A stretch of 8,036 bases of DNA from an uncultured Coriobacteriaceae bacterium (GCA_902772085.1 CACXZL010000253.1:1-8036), one strand, 5' to 3'; shown: positions 1-6,038, numbered from the stretch's first letter. Numbers and translations are program-made. Notes: a model not told the origin generated them from the sequence alone.

Positions 1-189
1 GAGGCGAAGCGTCTCGAGAAGGAGCTTGCCAAGGCCGAGAAGCAGCTTGCCGGTATCGTGCGTACGCTCGAAAACCCTGGTTTTGTGGCCAAGGCCTCCA
101 CTGACGTCATCGCAAAGAAGCGCGAGCAGCGCGAGGATCTCGAGCGCACCATTGCCCAGCTCAACAGCCAGCTTGAGGACTTCGCATAG
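1..189 (+). CDS. valS: Valine-tRNA ligase, C-terminal coiled-coil arm (5' truncated by window)
   Basis: The window opens inside this gene: frame 1 is open from base 1 to a TAG at 187-189, giving the last 62 residues. The peptide is rich in Lys, Glu and Leu with heptad-like spacing. It carries the pattern 'RLEKELAKAEKQL', then 'NPGFVAKAS..VIAKKREQ', then a second helix 'LERTIAQLNSQLEDF'. This is the typical two-helix antiparallel coiled coil at the C terminus of bacterial ValRS, which contacts tRNA(Val); the 'L.N.GFV.KAP..V...ER' linker is its hallmark. ValRS is the cytoplasmic enzyme that charges tRNA(Val). The catalytic and editing domains lie upstream of the window, so assignment rests on this arm alone. 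The only realistic alternative is another protein with a similar coiled coil. The end looks intact, and two stem-loops follow it. Confidence 0.88.
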   Translation, partial: EAKRLEKELAKAEKQLAGIVRTLENPGFVAKASTDVIAKKREQREDLERTIAQLNSQLEDFA

Positions 190-202
190 AGGGTATGATC
201 GA

Positions 203-227
203 GCGCCTCTGAGAGTCTGAGAGGCGC
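203..227. terminator. Stem-loop just after valS
   Basis: GCGCCTCT (203-210) and AGAGGCGC (220-227) form a perfect 8-bp GC-rich stem with a 9-nt loop, 13 nt past the valS stop. No T run follows on either strand. It probably contributes to ending valS transcription together with the larger hairpin immediately downstream. Confidence 0.5.
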
Positions 228-233
228 GTACAG

Positions 234-290
234 GTAAGGGGCAGCCTCCTTCATGGTCCGTTTCGGTTCATGAAGGAGGCTGCCCCTTAC
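234..290. terminator. Long perfect hairpin between convergent valS and tatD-like genes
   Basis: Bases 234-255 are perfectly complementary to 269-290 (22 bp, starting GTAAGGGGCAGCC), and CCG/CGG (258-260/264-266) continue the stem inside the loop. It lies between two convergent genes, the usual place for a bidirectional terminator. Neither side is followed by a T tract, so it would have to act as a U-less terminator, a transcript-end stabiliser or an RNase-processed barrier. A single copy of a REP-like element cannot be excluded from one window. Confidence 0.6.
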
Positions 291-433
291 ACGCGGAAAG
301 AGACGGGCGCGTAAGCGCATGCCGCGCTGCGTGCCTACCCGAAAGCGATCCTGTCCTTGTACGCCCTGCTCGCCGTAGCCTTGCGGACTTGGCGCTTCAT
401 TCTGAGCACGCCTGCCTGCTGGCTTCCCATTGC

Positions 434-1123
434 TTAAACGTCTGCCAAAAACCCATCCCAATTGCAGGTGACCCGCTCGAGCACGGATTCGTTGCGAATG
501 GCCTCGAGCTGGGTGAGCGTCCGTTCGAGCGAGGAGACGATGTCTGCGGCAGACGCGCAGGATCTCTCTGAAGGCGGCAGGTCCGTCTCGAGAAGCATGC
601 GGTCTGACGGGATGAGCTTGAGCTGCTCCTTTGCGCGCATGCGGATGGCACGCCAGAGATCATCGGTCGAACCGCTGAACCAGTGAAAGATGCATCTGCA
701 CGAATTCGCGCAGCCGGTATGCTCGAGAATGTCCAGCACGGTACCAGCGGATCGAACGGAATGAATGCTGAGGACTTTGTTTGTGGAATCGGCGCAGAGC
801 TCTGCGATGTGCGTGAAGATTTCCTGCTGTAGACCATGATCCTTTCGCTTGGGAGAGAAGTCGAGGCCTACCTCGCCGATCCACGACGTCTGGGATGCAA
901 GTCCGTCGAAAAGATCGAGGTCGATTTCTCGTGCCCACCATGGATGGGCTCCAAGCCCGAGAGAGACGTTTGGCATGTCTCCAATAAGCTCGCGCATACG
1001 TACGAACCCTTCGGGCGTCACGGTGTTTGCGAAGAGGTGCAGGTTCATGGCGCCCGCATCGAGCGCCACGTTGTGTGCCTCATTGAAAAAATCAAGATGC
1101 ACATGCGCGTCGTGAAGTCGCAT
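434..1123 (-). CDS. TatD-family metal-dependent hydrolase (internally shortened)
   Basis: A 229-residue protein of the TatD amidohydrolase fold, a cytoplasmic family with metal-dependent DNase/phosphoesterase activity. The ATG at 1121-1123 is preceded by AGGAG (+ bases 1130-1134). Visible metal-ligand motifs in family order are HVH (H7, H9), GEVGLD (E84), IHSVR (H121), FHWFSG (H147) and LLETDLPPS (D181). Spacing is normal from E84 to H121 and from H121 to H147. From H147 to D181 there are only 34 residues, where the family (E. coli YcfH/TatD, from memory) has about 50. The segment normally reading like 'G.YFSV.P.M' is absent: the sequence runs from 'LWRAIRM' directly into 'RAKEQLKLIP'. All ligands remain and the frame is kept, so it is either a shortened but working variant or a decaying gene. 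It is monocistronic here, convergent with valS and divergent from the terB-like gene. Confidence 0.85.
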   Translation of the reverse strand: MRLHDAHVHLDFFNEAHNVALDAGAMNLHLFANTVTPEGFVRMRELIGDMPNVSLGLGAHPWWAREIDLDLFDGLASQTSWIGEVGLDFSPKRKDHGLQQEIFTHIAELCADSTNKVLSIHSVRSAGTVLDILEHTGCANSCRCIFHWFSGSTDDLWRAIRMRAKEQLKLIPSDRMLLETDLPPSERSCASAADIVSSLERTLTQLEAIRNESVLERVTCNWDGFLADV

Positions 1124-1382
1124 GTTCTTCTCCTACGTGCGTGAGAGTTACTAGCCACTGCATGAGACTGTAAAGGCTTATCGACCATGTGTACGCCGTG
1201 CTCAAACATTCCTTGCTGCGTTGCACACCTGCGCGCGCTGCAGCGTCAGGTCAATGGGTCTATACAGTATCCCCGCTACTGTTCACGCACTAGTATAACC
1301 CGCTTTAAACAACGCTCCTTTCTATAAGGTTGTTTGCGTTGTATCATAGCAAGGTGAAGCGTTACTGGAAGAGAGTATCGAG
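1124..1382. other. Divergent intergenic region, tatD-like / terB-like
   Basis: These 259 bases hold no convincing gene. They contain the tatD-like ribosome site, a GC-rich stretch around 1215-1250, a candidate promoter for the terB-like gene, and a leader dyad: AAACAAC (1307-1313) is complementary to GTTGTTT (1329-1335), with CCTT/AAGG (1317-1320/1326-1329) able to pair inside it. On the minus strand I found no hexamer pair for the tatD-like gene good enough to call. Confidence 0.5.
1272..1299 (+). promoter_or_regulatory. Candidate sigma70-type promoter for the terB-like gene
   Basis: TTCACG at 1272-1277 (4/6 to TTGACA) and TATAAC at 1294-1299 (5/6 to TATAAT) are separated by 16 nt. Transcription would begin near 1306, giving a leader of about 75 nt that includes the small dyad at 1307-1335. 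This is by eye only; TATAAG at 1323-1328 is a competing -10-like box without a good partner. Confidence 0.35.
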
Positions 1383-1907
1383 ATGGCTGAAACCAGTTTC
1401 GTGACAGATGATGCGAAAGATGCGGAAGGGATGGTCGTTATGAATACCAAGGCAGAAATGGCCCTGAACGATTTTGTAGCGAAATATGATGCGTTCATTA
1501 TGAAGTGTGCGGAGTTCGAAGCGTCAGGGCAATGGAATGTCGAGAAGCGTGGAATGATGTCTGCGTACTTCGAGACTGACATCTTTGCCGTTGCCTTGCA
1601 AATCATGTCTGCTGACGGGGTGTTTGAGCGTGCGGAAGCCGAAGTCATAAACAAAATGTTTTCGACAGAGTACACTCCCCGAGAGCTCAACGCGATATAC
1701 AACTCTGCCAAATCGGTGATTGACGACTACTGCGATTCTGATGCCAATGATGCGCTCATAGTACTCTATAGGCTCGACGAGGGAATGTGTGAAGACTATA
1801 GAGAGCTTATCATGGAGGCGTGCAACGTTGTTTCGTTGAGTGACGGAGTCGCTGAGGGGAAGGAGCGGGCCATTATCAGTCGGCTCAGGAGGGCTCTCGG
1901 TATATAG
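1383..1907 (+). CDS. Stand-alone TerB-like domain protein
   Basis: A 174-residue soluble, acidic, probably all-helical protein with no signal peptide or membrane segment. Two copies of the TerB-type motif 'DG + acidic residues + hydrophobic helix' are visible: 'SADGVFERAEAEVINKMF' (76-93) and 'SLSDGVAEGKERAII' (151-165). This is the pattern of the TerB/TerB-like helical fold, whose paired DG..E motifs can bind divalent metal. TerB domains occur in tellurite and stress-response operons and in many envelope or phage-defence contexts, but no TerZ/TerD/TerC partner is present here, so no function is assigned. Residues 1-70 are not recognised. The start at 1383 has GGAAGAGAG at 1367-1375; Met20 is a weaker alternative. 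Sample lines of the gene count to roughly 48% GC against about 60% in iorA and the ligase, compatible with transfer or weak codon selection. Confidence 0.7.
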   Translation: MAETSFVTDDAKDAEGMVVMNTKAEMALNDFVAKYDAFIMKCAEFEASGQWNVEKRGMMSAYFETDIFAVALQIMSADGVFERAEAEVINKMFSTEYTPRELNAIYNSAKSVIDDYCDSDANDALIVLYRLDEGMCEDYRELIMEACNVVSLSDGVAEGKERAIISRLRRALGI

Positions 1908-2008
1908 CGATCAATAGTCGTCTGCGCAGCGTCATCCGTCTCGCTCAAGAAACGTCAAATCCTTTCAGCGCTATGGTCCGAGCGGCGCCGGGCGATTTCG
2001 GCGGCGGT

Positions 2009-2039
2009 CTAACAAAAGATATTGAAATTGCCGCCCCTG
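2009..2039. repeat. Direct repeat copy 1 (orphan half of the SGNH terminator)
   Basis: These 31 bases match 2074-2104 with a single difference (T2022 versus C2087), at a period of 65 bp. The repeat unit consists of the T-rich tract plus one arm of the downstream terminator, as read on the minus strand. The other arm exists only once (2115-2132), so copy 1 cannot form its own hairpin but could pair with that arm as an alternative. Confidence 0.85.
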
Positions 2040-2073
2040 GGAGGCTTTTCATGTGGTCTTGCCGTAAACGAAA

Positions 2074-2104
2074 CTAACAAAAGATACTGAAATTGCCGCC
2101 CCTG
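2074..2104. repeat. Direct repeat copy 2 (arm and T tract of the active terminator)
   Basis: Second copy of the 31-bp unit, starting CTAACAAAAGATACTG. Its 2087-2104 part is the arm that pairs with 2115-2132, and its 2074-2086 part supplies the T-rich tail on the minus strand. After the repeat the two copies remain loosely similar for about ten bases (GGAGGCTTTTC versus AGAGGATTCCC), suggesting the duplicated unit was originally a little longer. Confidence 0.85.
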
Positions 2105-2132
2105 AGAGGATTCCCAGGGGCGGCAATTTCAG
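2074..2132 (-). terminator. Rho-independent terminator of the SGNH hydrolase gene
   Basis: CTGAAATTGCCGCCCCTG (2087-2104) and its exact complement at 2115-2132 form an 18-bp stem with a 10-nt loop. Read on the minus strand, the stem is followed by TATCTTTTGTTAG, a T-rich tail. It begins about 54 nt beyond the SGNH stop codon. On the plus strand no T run follows, so any effect on the convergent terB-like transcript would come from the stem alone. Confidence 0.85.
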
Positions 2133-2185
2133 AAGCTATGCAGCGTTGCGAACCCTAGCTCGCTTCTGTCAGAGACGGACGTGCG

Positions 2186-3871
2186 TTAGTCGAGGGCATC
2201 CATACTGTGGAGGAAGGCGGCCATGTCGGCGCGGGCCACGTTTGCGTAGGGGCGGAACTCTGCGGTGCCGTCCTCGTGCTTCCAACCCTCGGAGATGCCG
2301 GACTCGGCGAGCCACATGATCTCGCGATAGTGGGCGGTCTCCTCGGTCACATCGGTGAAGGACTTAGCGCCGCTCGGCTGCCAGTCGTCGTCCACGATAC
2401 CCCAGTTCTTCGCGAGGCGGAAGAGGAAGGCGGCCATGTCGGCGCGGGCCACATCGGCGTAGGGGCGGAACTCGGCGGTGCCGTCCTCGAGCTTCCAGCC
2501 CTCGGAGATGCCGTTCTGGGCGAGCCAATAGATGTCGTCTGCATGTGCGGTGGTCTCGTCCACATCAATGAAAACCACGGAGCCTTTCATTGCCTCGGCA
2601 ACCTGGTCAGAGAGCGTTGCGTACAGGCGCTCAGCCATCTCCTTGTGACCTTGTGCGTCAGGATGGGGATCGGTGTCGTTGCCCGTCGAGACACCCCAAA
2701 CGTCCACGTAGGTGGCATTGTAACGCTTGGCGAGAGCCTTGGTGTACTCATTCAGCTTAAGCATCTGCGGAGCGCTAGTCTCGGAATTGAAGAGCTGGAG
2801 AATGCTCGAGGTGGTGTTCTCCAACATCTCCAGGTACTCCTCGGGAGTCATATCTCCGTCGTCGGCTGCGGCGCTAAGGCCCGTATCGCTCTGCGCCACG
2901 GCATCAGCAAGAGCATGAGCAAGAACTTCCTCAGACTGCGTCACCTGAGCCTGCGGTGTATACTTCACTGCCTCTTTCAATATCGCATCGATGAGAGCCT
3001 TCAGCTGCTGTACCTGAGGATCCTCGGCCATCTCTCCCGTGGACTCGTAGGGGTCAAACATGCCCACCAGCGCTATGCTTGCGGTCGGATTGACTGCCTT
3101 GGTCGTCTTGACGACGCTCTCTACCTGAAGAGCTGCATTTAGTACATAGGAATCGGAGTTCTCGCCTACCGACTGCAGGTATTGCGCCGCCTCGACTACG
3201 CTCTCATAGGTAATCTCGTCGCTGCCTTGCTGCAAAGAGAGCAGACCTGCGCCGACAGCGGTTTCGGTGCTTGTGCCAAAGAGCGTCAAAGCGAGCGACA
3301 GTGCGAGGGACTCTAGAATCACGTTGCCGCTGTCTTGCATGGGAACCACAACGGCCATGATGATGTCGTTTCCACCAAGCTCGATGCTCACGAGGTCGGC
3401 TTCGGGGAGGTAGGCGTCAAAGATGTCGTGATAGTGCAGGAGTGGCTCGCTCGCGCCTGCGCTGCCGAACGTCTCGAGAATCCTCTCTGCGACTTCGCCT
3501 TTGCACGTCTCACGGATGGTCCGCTCGACGTCTACAGCCCTATATGCGGTGGCAGCGAGATTCGTGGATTGTACGTCATAGCCCTTCTGCTGGCCGAGCT
3601 CCTTGATCATCTCGCCAAACACCATGGGGTAGGCCTCCATCACGGGGTTGGCGATGAGCTCGTCGGTGAGGATGAGGGCCCTGTCTTGCGCCAGCGCGTC
3701 GAGGCCGTCGCCTTTACCGGGGGTGAGTCCAAATCCAGACGTGATGCTGTCGCCGAGCGCGACATACTTGAAGGTTTTCTCTCCTGCCACTTCCGCAAAG
3801 GCCGCGTGCGGTATCGTGCACGCAACAAGCGCTACGGTAAGTAGCATGGACAGAAATCTCTTTAGTTTCAT
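2186..3871 (-). CDS. Secreted SGNH/GDSL hydrolase with two C-terminal SLH-like repeats
   Basis: A 561-residue exported esterase/lipase-type hydrolase. The ATG at 3869-3871 has AGGAGGAA (+ bases 3876-3883) at good spacing and begins a clear signal peptide: MKLKR, a hydrophobic core, then AAFA ending near residue 26. An upstream in-frame Met (3904) would put 11 polar residues before the signal and is rejected. The SGNH blocks are all present: block I 'ALGDSITSG' with nucleophile Ser42, block III 'GGND' (166-169) with oxyanion Asn168, and block V 'DPHPDAQGH' with catalytic His403. Residues 170-380 are a long helical insertion relative to minimal SGNH proteins. Two SLH-like repeats follow (433-486 and about 504-556), 71 residues apart and about 39/53 identical. 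They would hold the enzyme at the cell envelope. The usual number is three repeats, and the protein stops soon after the second. The substrate (lipid, acetylated glycan or peptidoglycan) cannot be told. It is monocistronic, with its own promoter and terminator. Confidence 0.88.
   Translation of the reverse strand: MKLKRFLSMLLTVALVACTIPHAAFAEVAGEKTFKYVALGDSITSGFGLTPGKGDGLDALAQDRALILTDELIANPVMEAYPMVFGEMIKELGQQKGYDVQSTNLAATAYRAVDVERTIRETCKGEVAERILETFGSAGASEPLLHYHDIFDAYLPEADLVSIELGGNDIIMAVVVPMQDSGNVILESLALSLALTLFGTSTETAVGAGLLSLQQGSDEITYESVVEAAQYLQSVGENSDSYVLNAALQVESVVKTTKAVNPTASIALVGMFDPYESTGEMAEDPQVQQLKALIDAILKEAVKYTPQAQVTQSEEVLAHALADAVAQSDTGLSAAADDGDMTPEEYLEMLENTTSSILQLFNSETSAPQMLKLNEYTKALAKRYNATYVDVWGVSTGNDTDPHPDAQGHKEMAERLYATLSDQVAEAMKGSVVFIDVDETTAHADDIYWLAQNGISEGWKLEDGTAEFRPYADVARADMAAFLFRLAKNWGIVDDDWQPSGAKSFTDVTEETAHYREIMWLAESGISEGWKHEDGTAEFRPYANVARADMAAFLHSMDALD
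2210..2300 (-). repeat. Nucleotide repeat encoding SLH-like unit 2
   Basis: A 91-bp stretch matching 2423-2513 with about 6 differences, offset 213 bp (71 codons). It encodes the 'GISEGW..EDGTAEFRPYA.VARADMAAFL' core of the final SLH-like repeat. Identity at DNA level this high, including synonymous positions, points to recent duplication or gene conversion. Confidence 0.9.
2423..2513 (-). repeat. Nucleotide repeat encoding SLH-like unit 1
   Basis: Partner of the copy at 2210-2300. The flanks (the 'F.DV...H...I.WLA' half and the linker 'AKNWGIVDDDWQPSGAK') diverge much more than the core, so conversion or selection acts on the core segment. Confidence 0.9.
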
Positions 3872-3892
3872 ACAGTTCCTCCTTTGTCTGTG

Positions 3893-3922
3893 TACGCATG
3901 GCACTTCGTCTGGCCATGCGTA
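3893..3922 (-). promoter_or_regulatory. Inverted repeat at the predicted 5' end of the SGNH transcript
   Basis: TACGCATGGC (3893-3902) is exactly complementary to GCCATGCGTA (3913-3922), with a 10-nt loop. It starts just downstream of the predicted -10 box, so it would be either an operator overlapping the start site or a 5' stem-loop protecting the mRNA. It ends about 10 nt before the ribosome-binding sequence. Confidence 0.55.
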
Positions 3923-3925
3923 ACC

Positions 3926-3954
3926 ATTTAACCAAAAGTATCCCCCTCAGACAA
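3926..3954 (-). promoter_or_regulatory. Candidate promoter of the SGNH hydrolase gene
   Basis: Read on the minus strand: TTGTCT (+ 3949-3954, 4/6 to consensus), 17-nt spacer, TTAAAT (+ 3926-3931, 4/6). The start of transcription would fall near 3919, leaving a leader of about 48 nt. A perfect dyad ACGCA-T-TGCGT (3958-3968) lies directly upstream of the -35 box and uses the same half-site as the inverted repeat downstream. Confidence 0.5.
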
Positions 3955-3975
3955 TTGACGCATTGCGTAATCAAG

Positions 3976-4035
3976 AAAAGGGACACCTTTGTGCCAAAAT
4001 GTGTGGGACCCCATTGCACGTGAGGGGTCCCTTTT
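3976..4035 (-). terminator. Terminator region of the acyl-CoA ligase gene with alternative pairings
   Basis: It begins 6 nt past the ligase stop. Read on the minus strand, AAAAGGGACCCC (X, + 4024-4035) can pair with GGGGTCCC (Y, + 4005-4012) as a compact 8-bp hairpin, or with GGTGTCCCTTTT (Z, + 3976-3987) as a 12-bp stem with one mismatch, followed by a T-rich CTTG. On the plus strand the compact hairpin is followed directly by TTTT. It can therefore work in either direction. It separates the ligase from the SGNH promoter. Confidence 0.6.
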
Positions 4036-4040
4036 GATGT

Positions 4041-5924
4041 CTAATACTGGTAGTGGATTACACCGACTTTTCGCCGTACGGTCGTTCCGTCCTCGGAATA
4101 ATCGACCATGTAGTGGTGCTTTGCGTCGCATGGGGAGCTATAGCCCTTGTAGTCATGCGCAAGGAACAAGTAGTCTCGCTTGCTGGTAACCTCCCCAAGG
4201 GGGAATTCCTGGTAGAACTTCACTGCGTCAAGATGGTACTTGTTGCAGAAGTAATCCACCAACTCGCGCTTGGGCGTCTTGCACTTTGGATCCAGGATGA
4301 TTTGGCCCACCACGTCATGCCCGCCGCATTCGTTCTTGAATGCGGTGATCTCCCACTCAAGGATGGGGTCGTTCTCATCGAGGGAGTATTCGATCAGGAA
4401 GAGGTAAACGCGATTGGTGACATTGCCTTCCTCGTCGATGTAGGAGTCAGACTCCCTCCCCATGATGTTGTAGGACCCGTCAGCGTGACGCAAGGCGATG
4501 TCGCCGGTGATGCCCCACTTCACGCCGTCCTCGTCCACATACCAGCGGGCAGCCGTTGCCTCAGGGTTGTCCAGATAGCGGTCTGCCGCGGCGGGGCTGG
4601 TGGCATGGAGGTTGGCCAACACCTCGTTTTCCGTGACCAGGTTGCCCTCGTCGTCCACGAGCTTTACGTGCACGTGGGGCTCCAGCGGCAGTCCGGTCTC
4701 GTTGGTCTTGGTCTGCTCGTCCATGAAGTACGTGACCAAGGTGACGCCGCCCTCCTCGCTGGCACCGCCGCCCAGCGAGTAGCGAATCTTGCAGCCGTTG
4801 GCGCGCAGCCAGTTGTCGACCTTTGCGACGGCGCTCTTCGTGATGGGCTCACCACCGGAGCCTGGTCGCGTCAGGTTCTTCAGCGCCTCGGGTCCCATCA
4901 CGCCCTGCTTCACGGCTTTCATATAGAAGCTTGCCGTCGCCACTACGCAGTTGGCCTTCGTCGCCGCAAGGTCGCGGGCAAAGGTGTTGCTGTTGTATAT
5001 AGGCTGAGGCATCAGGATGCCACCACGCGCCAGAGGCATGAACGTGCAGACGCGCTCTCCCGTCATGTGCGTGAGGGGGATGCACTGGAAGTTGCGCTCG
5101 CCGACGACGTTCTGGGTGTCGAGACCCGCGTGCATCTCCAGGTACGCGTTCAGGGAGGCCTCCTTGTAGACGACGCACTTGGGTTTGCCGGTGGTGCCGC
5201 TGGTGTAGTAGTAGCTGGTGTCGCGGTCCAGATCCGTCGGTCCGTAGGGCAGTGGCAGATCGCTCTTTAGGCCAGCCTGCTTCAGGTCCTCGAGCTTGAT
5301 GAACTCCACGCCCTTGATCTTGTCGAGATTCATGAGGCATTCGGTGATCTGATTGATGTCGAAGACCTCCTGCATCTTCTCAGGCATCTCGGAGGTGTCC
5401 ATGAAGAGGCCCTTCCGGTCCTCTGGCAGGTAATCGTCGAGGCTCATGATGATTACCTTGTCTACGTGTCCCTCATTCAGATGGTCTACGAAGTAGGGGA
5501 GGAAGGCATCGAGCGTCACGATGGTGGAGGAGTTCTTGTCGCGGGTGTAGGTAAGGAAGTCGTGCTTCAGATAGAGAAAGTTCACGTTGTTGCTGATGGC
5601 TCCCAAGAAGTCGACGGCAAACAAAACCATCGTGTTTTCGACGCTCACCGGCATGCAGAGCGTGACGACGTCGCCCTCCTTCACGCCCGCAATCTTGAGG
5701 CCCCTCGCGTAGGCATCGCGCAAGCCTGGAAGCTCACCATAGGTGATGTGCGTTCCATAGAAGTTTATGGCATCCCCATCAAGGTTGTCCTGATTGAACG
5801 TCATGATATTGTCAAAAATGCTCATGTTGTAGATGGGCAGTCCGTTGATCTCGCGAACGACCTTTGCCCACGAGGGAAACTTGCGCACAATCTTGCTCGT
5901 ATTCAGGCCAGTAACTTTACTCAT
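4041..5924 (-). CDS. AMP-forming acyl-CoA synthetase / ANL-superfamily ligase
   Basis: A 627-residue cytoplasmic adenylate-forming enzyme that would activate a carboxylic acid with ATP to an acyl-AMP and then, most likely, to a CoA thioester. The ATG at 5922-5924 follows GAGGTGA at good distance; an in-frame ATG 33 nt upstream lacks such a site. Motifs: P-loop A3 'TSGTTGKPK' (241-249), A5-like 'GGGASEEGG' (385-393; Glu390 in the position of the usual Y.TE glutamate), A7 'TGD' (473-475) and 'GR..D' (489-493) at the domain hinge, and a C-terminal domain with 'PLGEVTSKRD', where Lys582 is the best candidate for the catalytic A10 lysine. The A10 context lacks the common 'P.T.SGK' form, and about 45 further residues ('DYKGYSSPCDAKHH..') extend past it, making it longer than the usual 500-560. 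The substrate is not recognisable; divergence from iorA suggests, without proving, an aryl or amino-acid-derived acid. Carnitine/crotonobetaine- or bile-acid-type ligases are alternatives. Confidence 0.85.
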   Translation of the reverse strand: MSKVTGLNTSKIVRKFPSWAKVVREINGLPIYNMSIFDNIMTFNQDNLDGDAINFYGTHITYGELPGLRDAYARGLKIAGVKEGDVVTLCMPVSVENTMVLFAVDFLGAISNNVNFLYLKHDFLTYTRDKNSSTIVTLDAFLPYFVDHLNEGHVDKVIIMSLDDYLPEDRKGLFMDTSEMPEKMQEVFDINQITECLMNLDKIKGVEFIKLEDLKQAGLKSDLPLPYGPTDLDRDTSYYYTSGTTGKPKCVVYKEASLNAYLEMHAGLDTQNVVGERNFQCIPLTHMTGERVCTFMPLARGGILMPQPIYNSNTFARDLAATKANCVVATASFYMKAVKQGVMGPEALKNLTRPGSGGEPITKSAVAKVDNWLRANGCKIRYSLGGGASEEGGVTLVTYFMDEQTKTNETGLPLEPHVHVKLVDDEGNLVTENEVLANLHATSPAAADRYLDNPEATAARWYVDEDGVKWGITGDIALRHADGSYNIMGRESDSYIDEEGNVTNRVYLFLIEYSLDENDPILEWEITAFKNECGGHDVVGQIILDPKCKTPKRELVDYFCNKYHLDAVKFYQEFPLGEVTSKRDYLFLAHDYKGYSSPCDAKHHYMVDYSEDGTTVRRKVGVIHYQY

Positions 5925-6010
5925 GATCACCTCACTTGTTTCATAGCGGTAAAACAAAACCTCTGTAAGCAGGTAAGCTGTATTAAAGGTTTTTTTGATA
6001 TGGGTTACTA

Positions 6011-6038
6011 TTGCAAGTGATGATTATTCACCTAATCT
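6011..6038 (+). promoter_or_regulatory. Candidate promoter for iorA(B)
   Basis: TTGCAA at 6011-6016 and TAATCT at 6033-6038 are separated by 16 nt. The start would lie near 6045, giving a leader of about 160 nt that includes all the palindromes between 6058 and 6150. The imperfect GTGA...TCAC dyad fills the spacer (6017-6031). This is a visual call; a second promoter nearer the gene is possible. Confidence 0.35.

Noticed and set aside
335..430. A 31-codon minus-strand ORF (MGSQQAGVLRMKRQVRK...) starting 3 nt after the tatD-like stop and in its frame.
   Set aside because: No ribosome site beyond the coding tail, no recognisable homology, and its length is expected by chance. It could be read-through tail sequence but nothing supports that.
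1972..2076. A 34-codon plus-strand ORF (MVRAAPGDFGGG...) in the convergent intergenic region.
   Set aside because: No ribosome site, it runs through the duplicated terminator arm, and it has no recognisable features.
2207..3142. A 311-codon plus-strand open frame opposite the SGNH gene with internal repeats (EEGGHVGAGH.GVGAEL.GAVL).
   Set aside because: The repeats are the reverse complement of the SLH-like repeats; the minus-strand gene has a signal peptide, catalytic blocks and a ribosome site.
4053..5270. A 405-codon plus-strand open frame opposite the acyl-CoA ligase.
   Set aside because: Val-, Leu- and Arg-rich translation with no motif and no ribosome site; it is the complement of a well-supported gene.
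5965..5980. Two tandem 8-bp units GTAAGCAG/GTAAGCTG considered as the start of a repeat array.
   Set aside because: Only two units and no spacer structure; not a CRISPR or iteron array.
5956..5993. AAAACCT ... AGGTTTT inverted repeat upstream of the ligase, followed by more T's on the plus strand.
   Set aside because: A 7-bp AU-rich stem with a 24-nt loop is too weak to call a terminator or attenuator, and no plus-strand gene precedes it.
6017..6031. GTGA...TCAC dyad resembling a CRP/FNR-type site.
   Set aside because: The spacer is 7 rather than the usual 6 nt for CRP-type sites, the arms are only 4 bp, and it overlaps the proposed promoter spacer; too weak to name a regulator.
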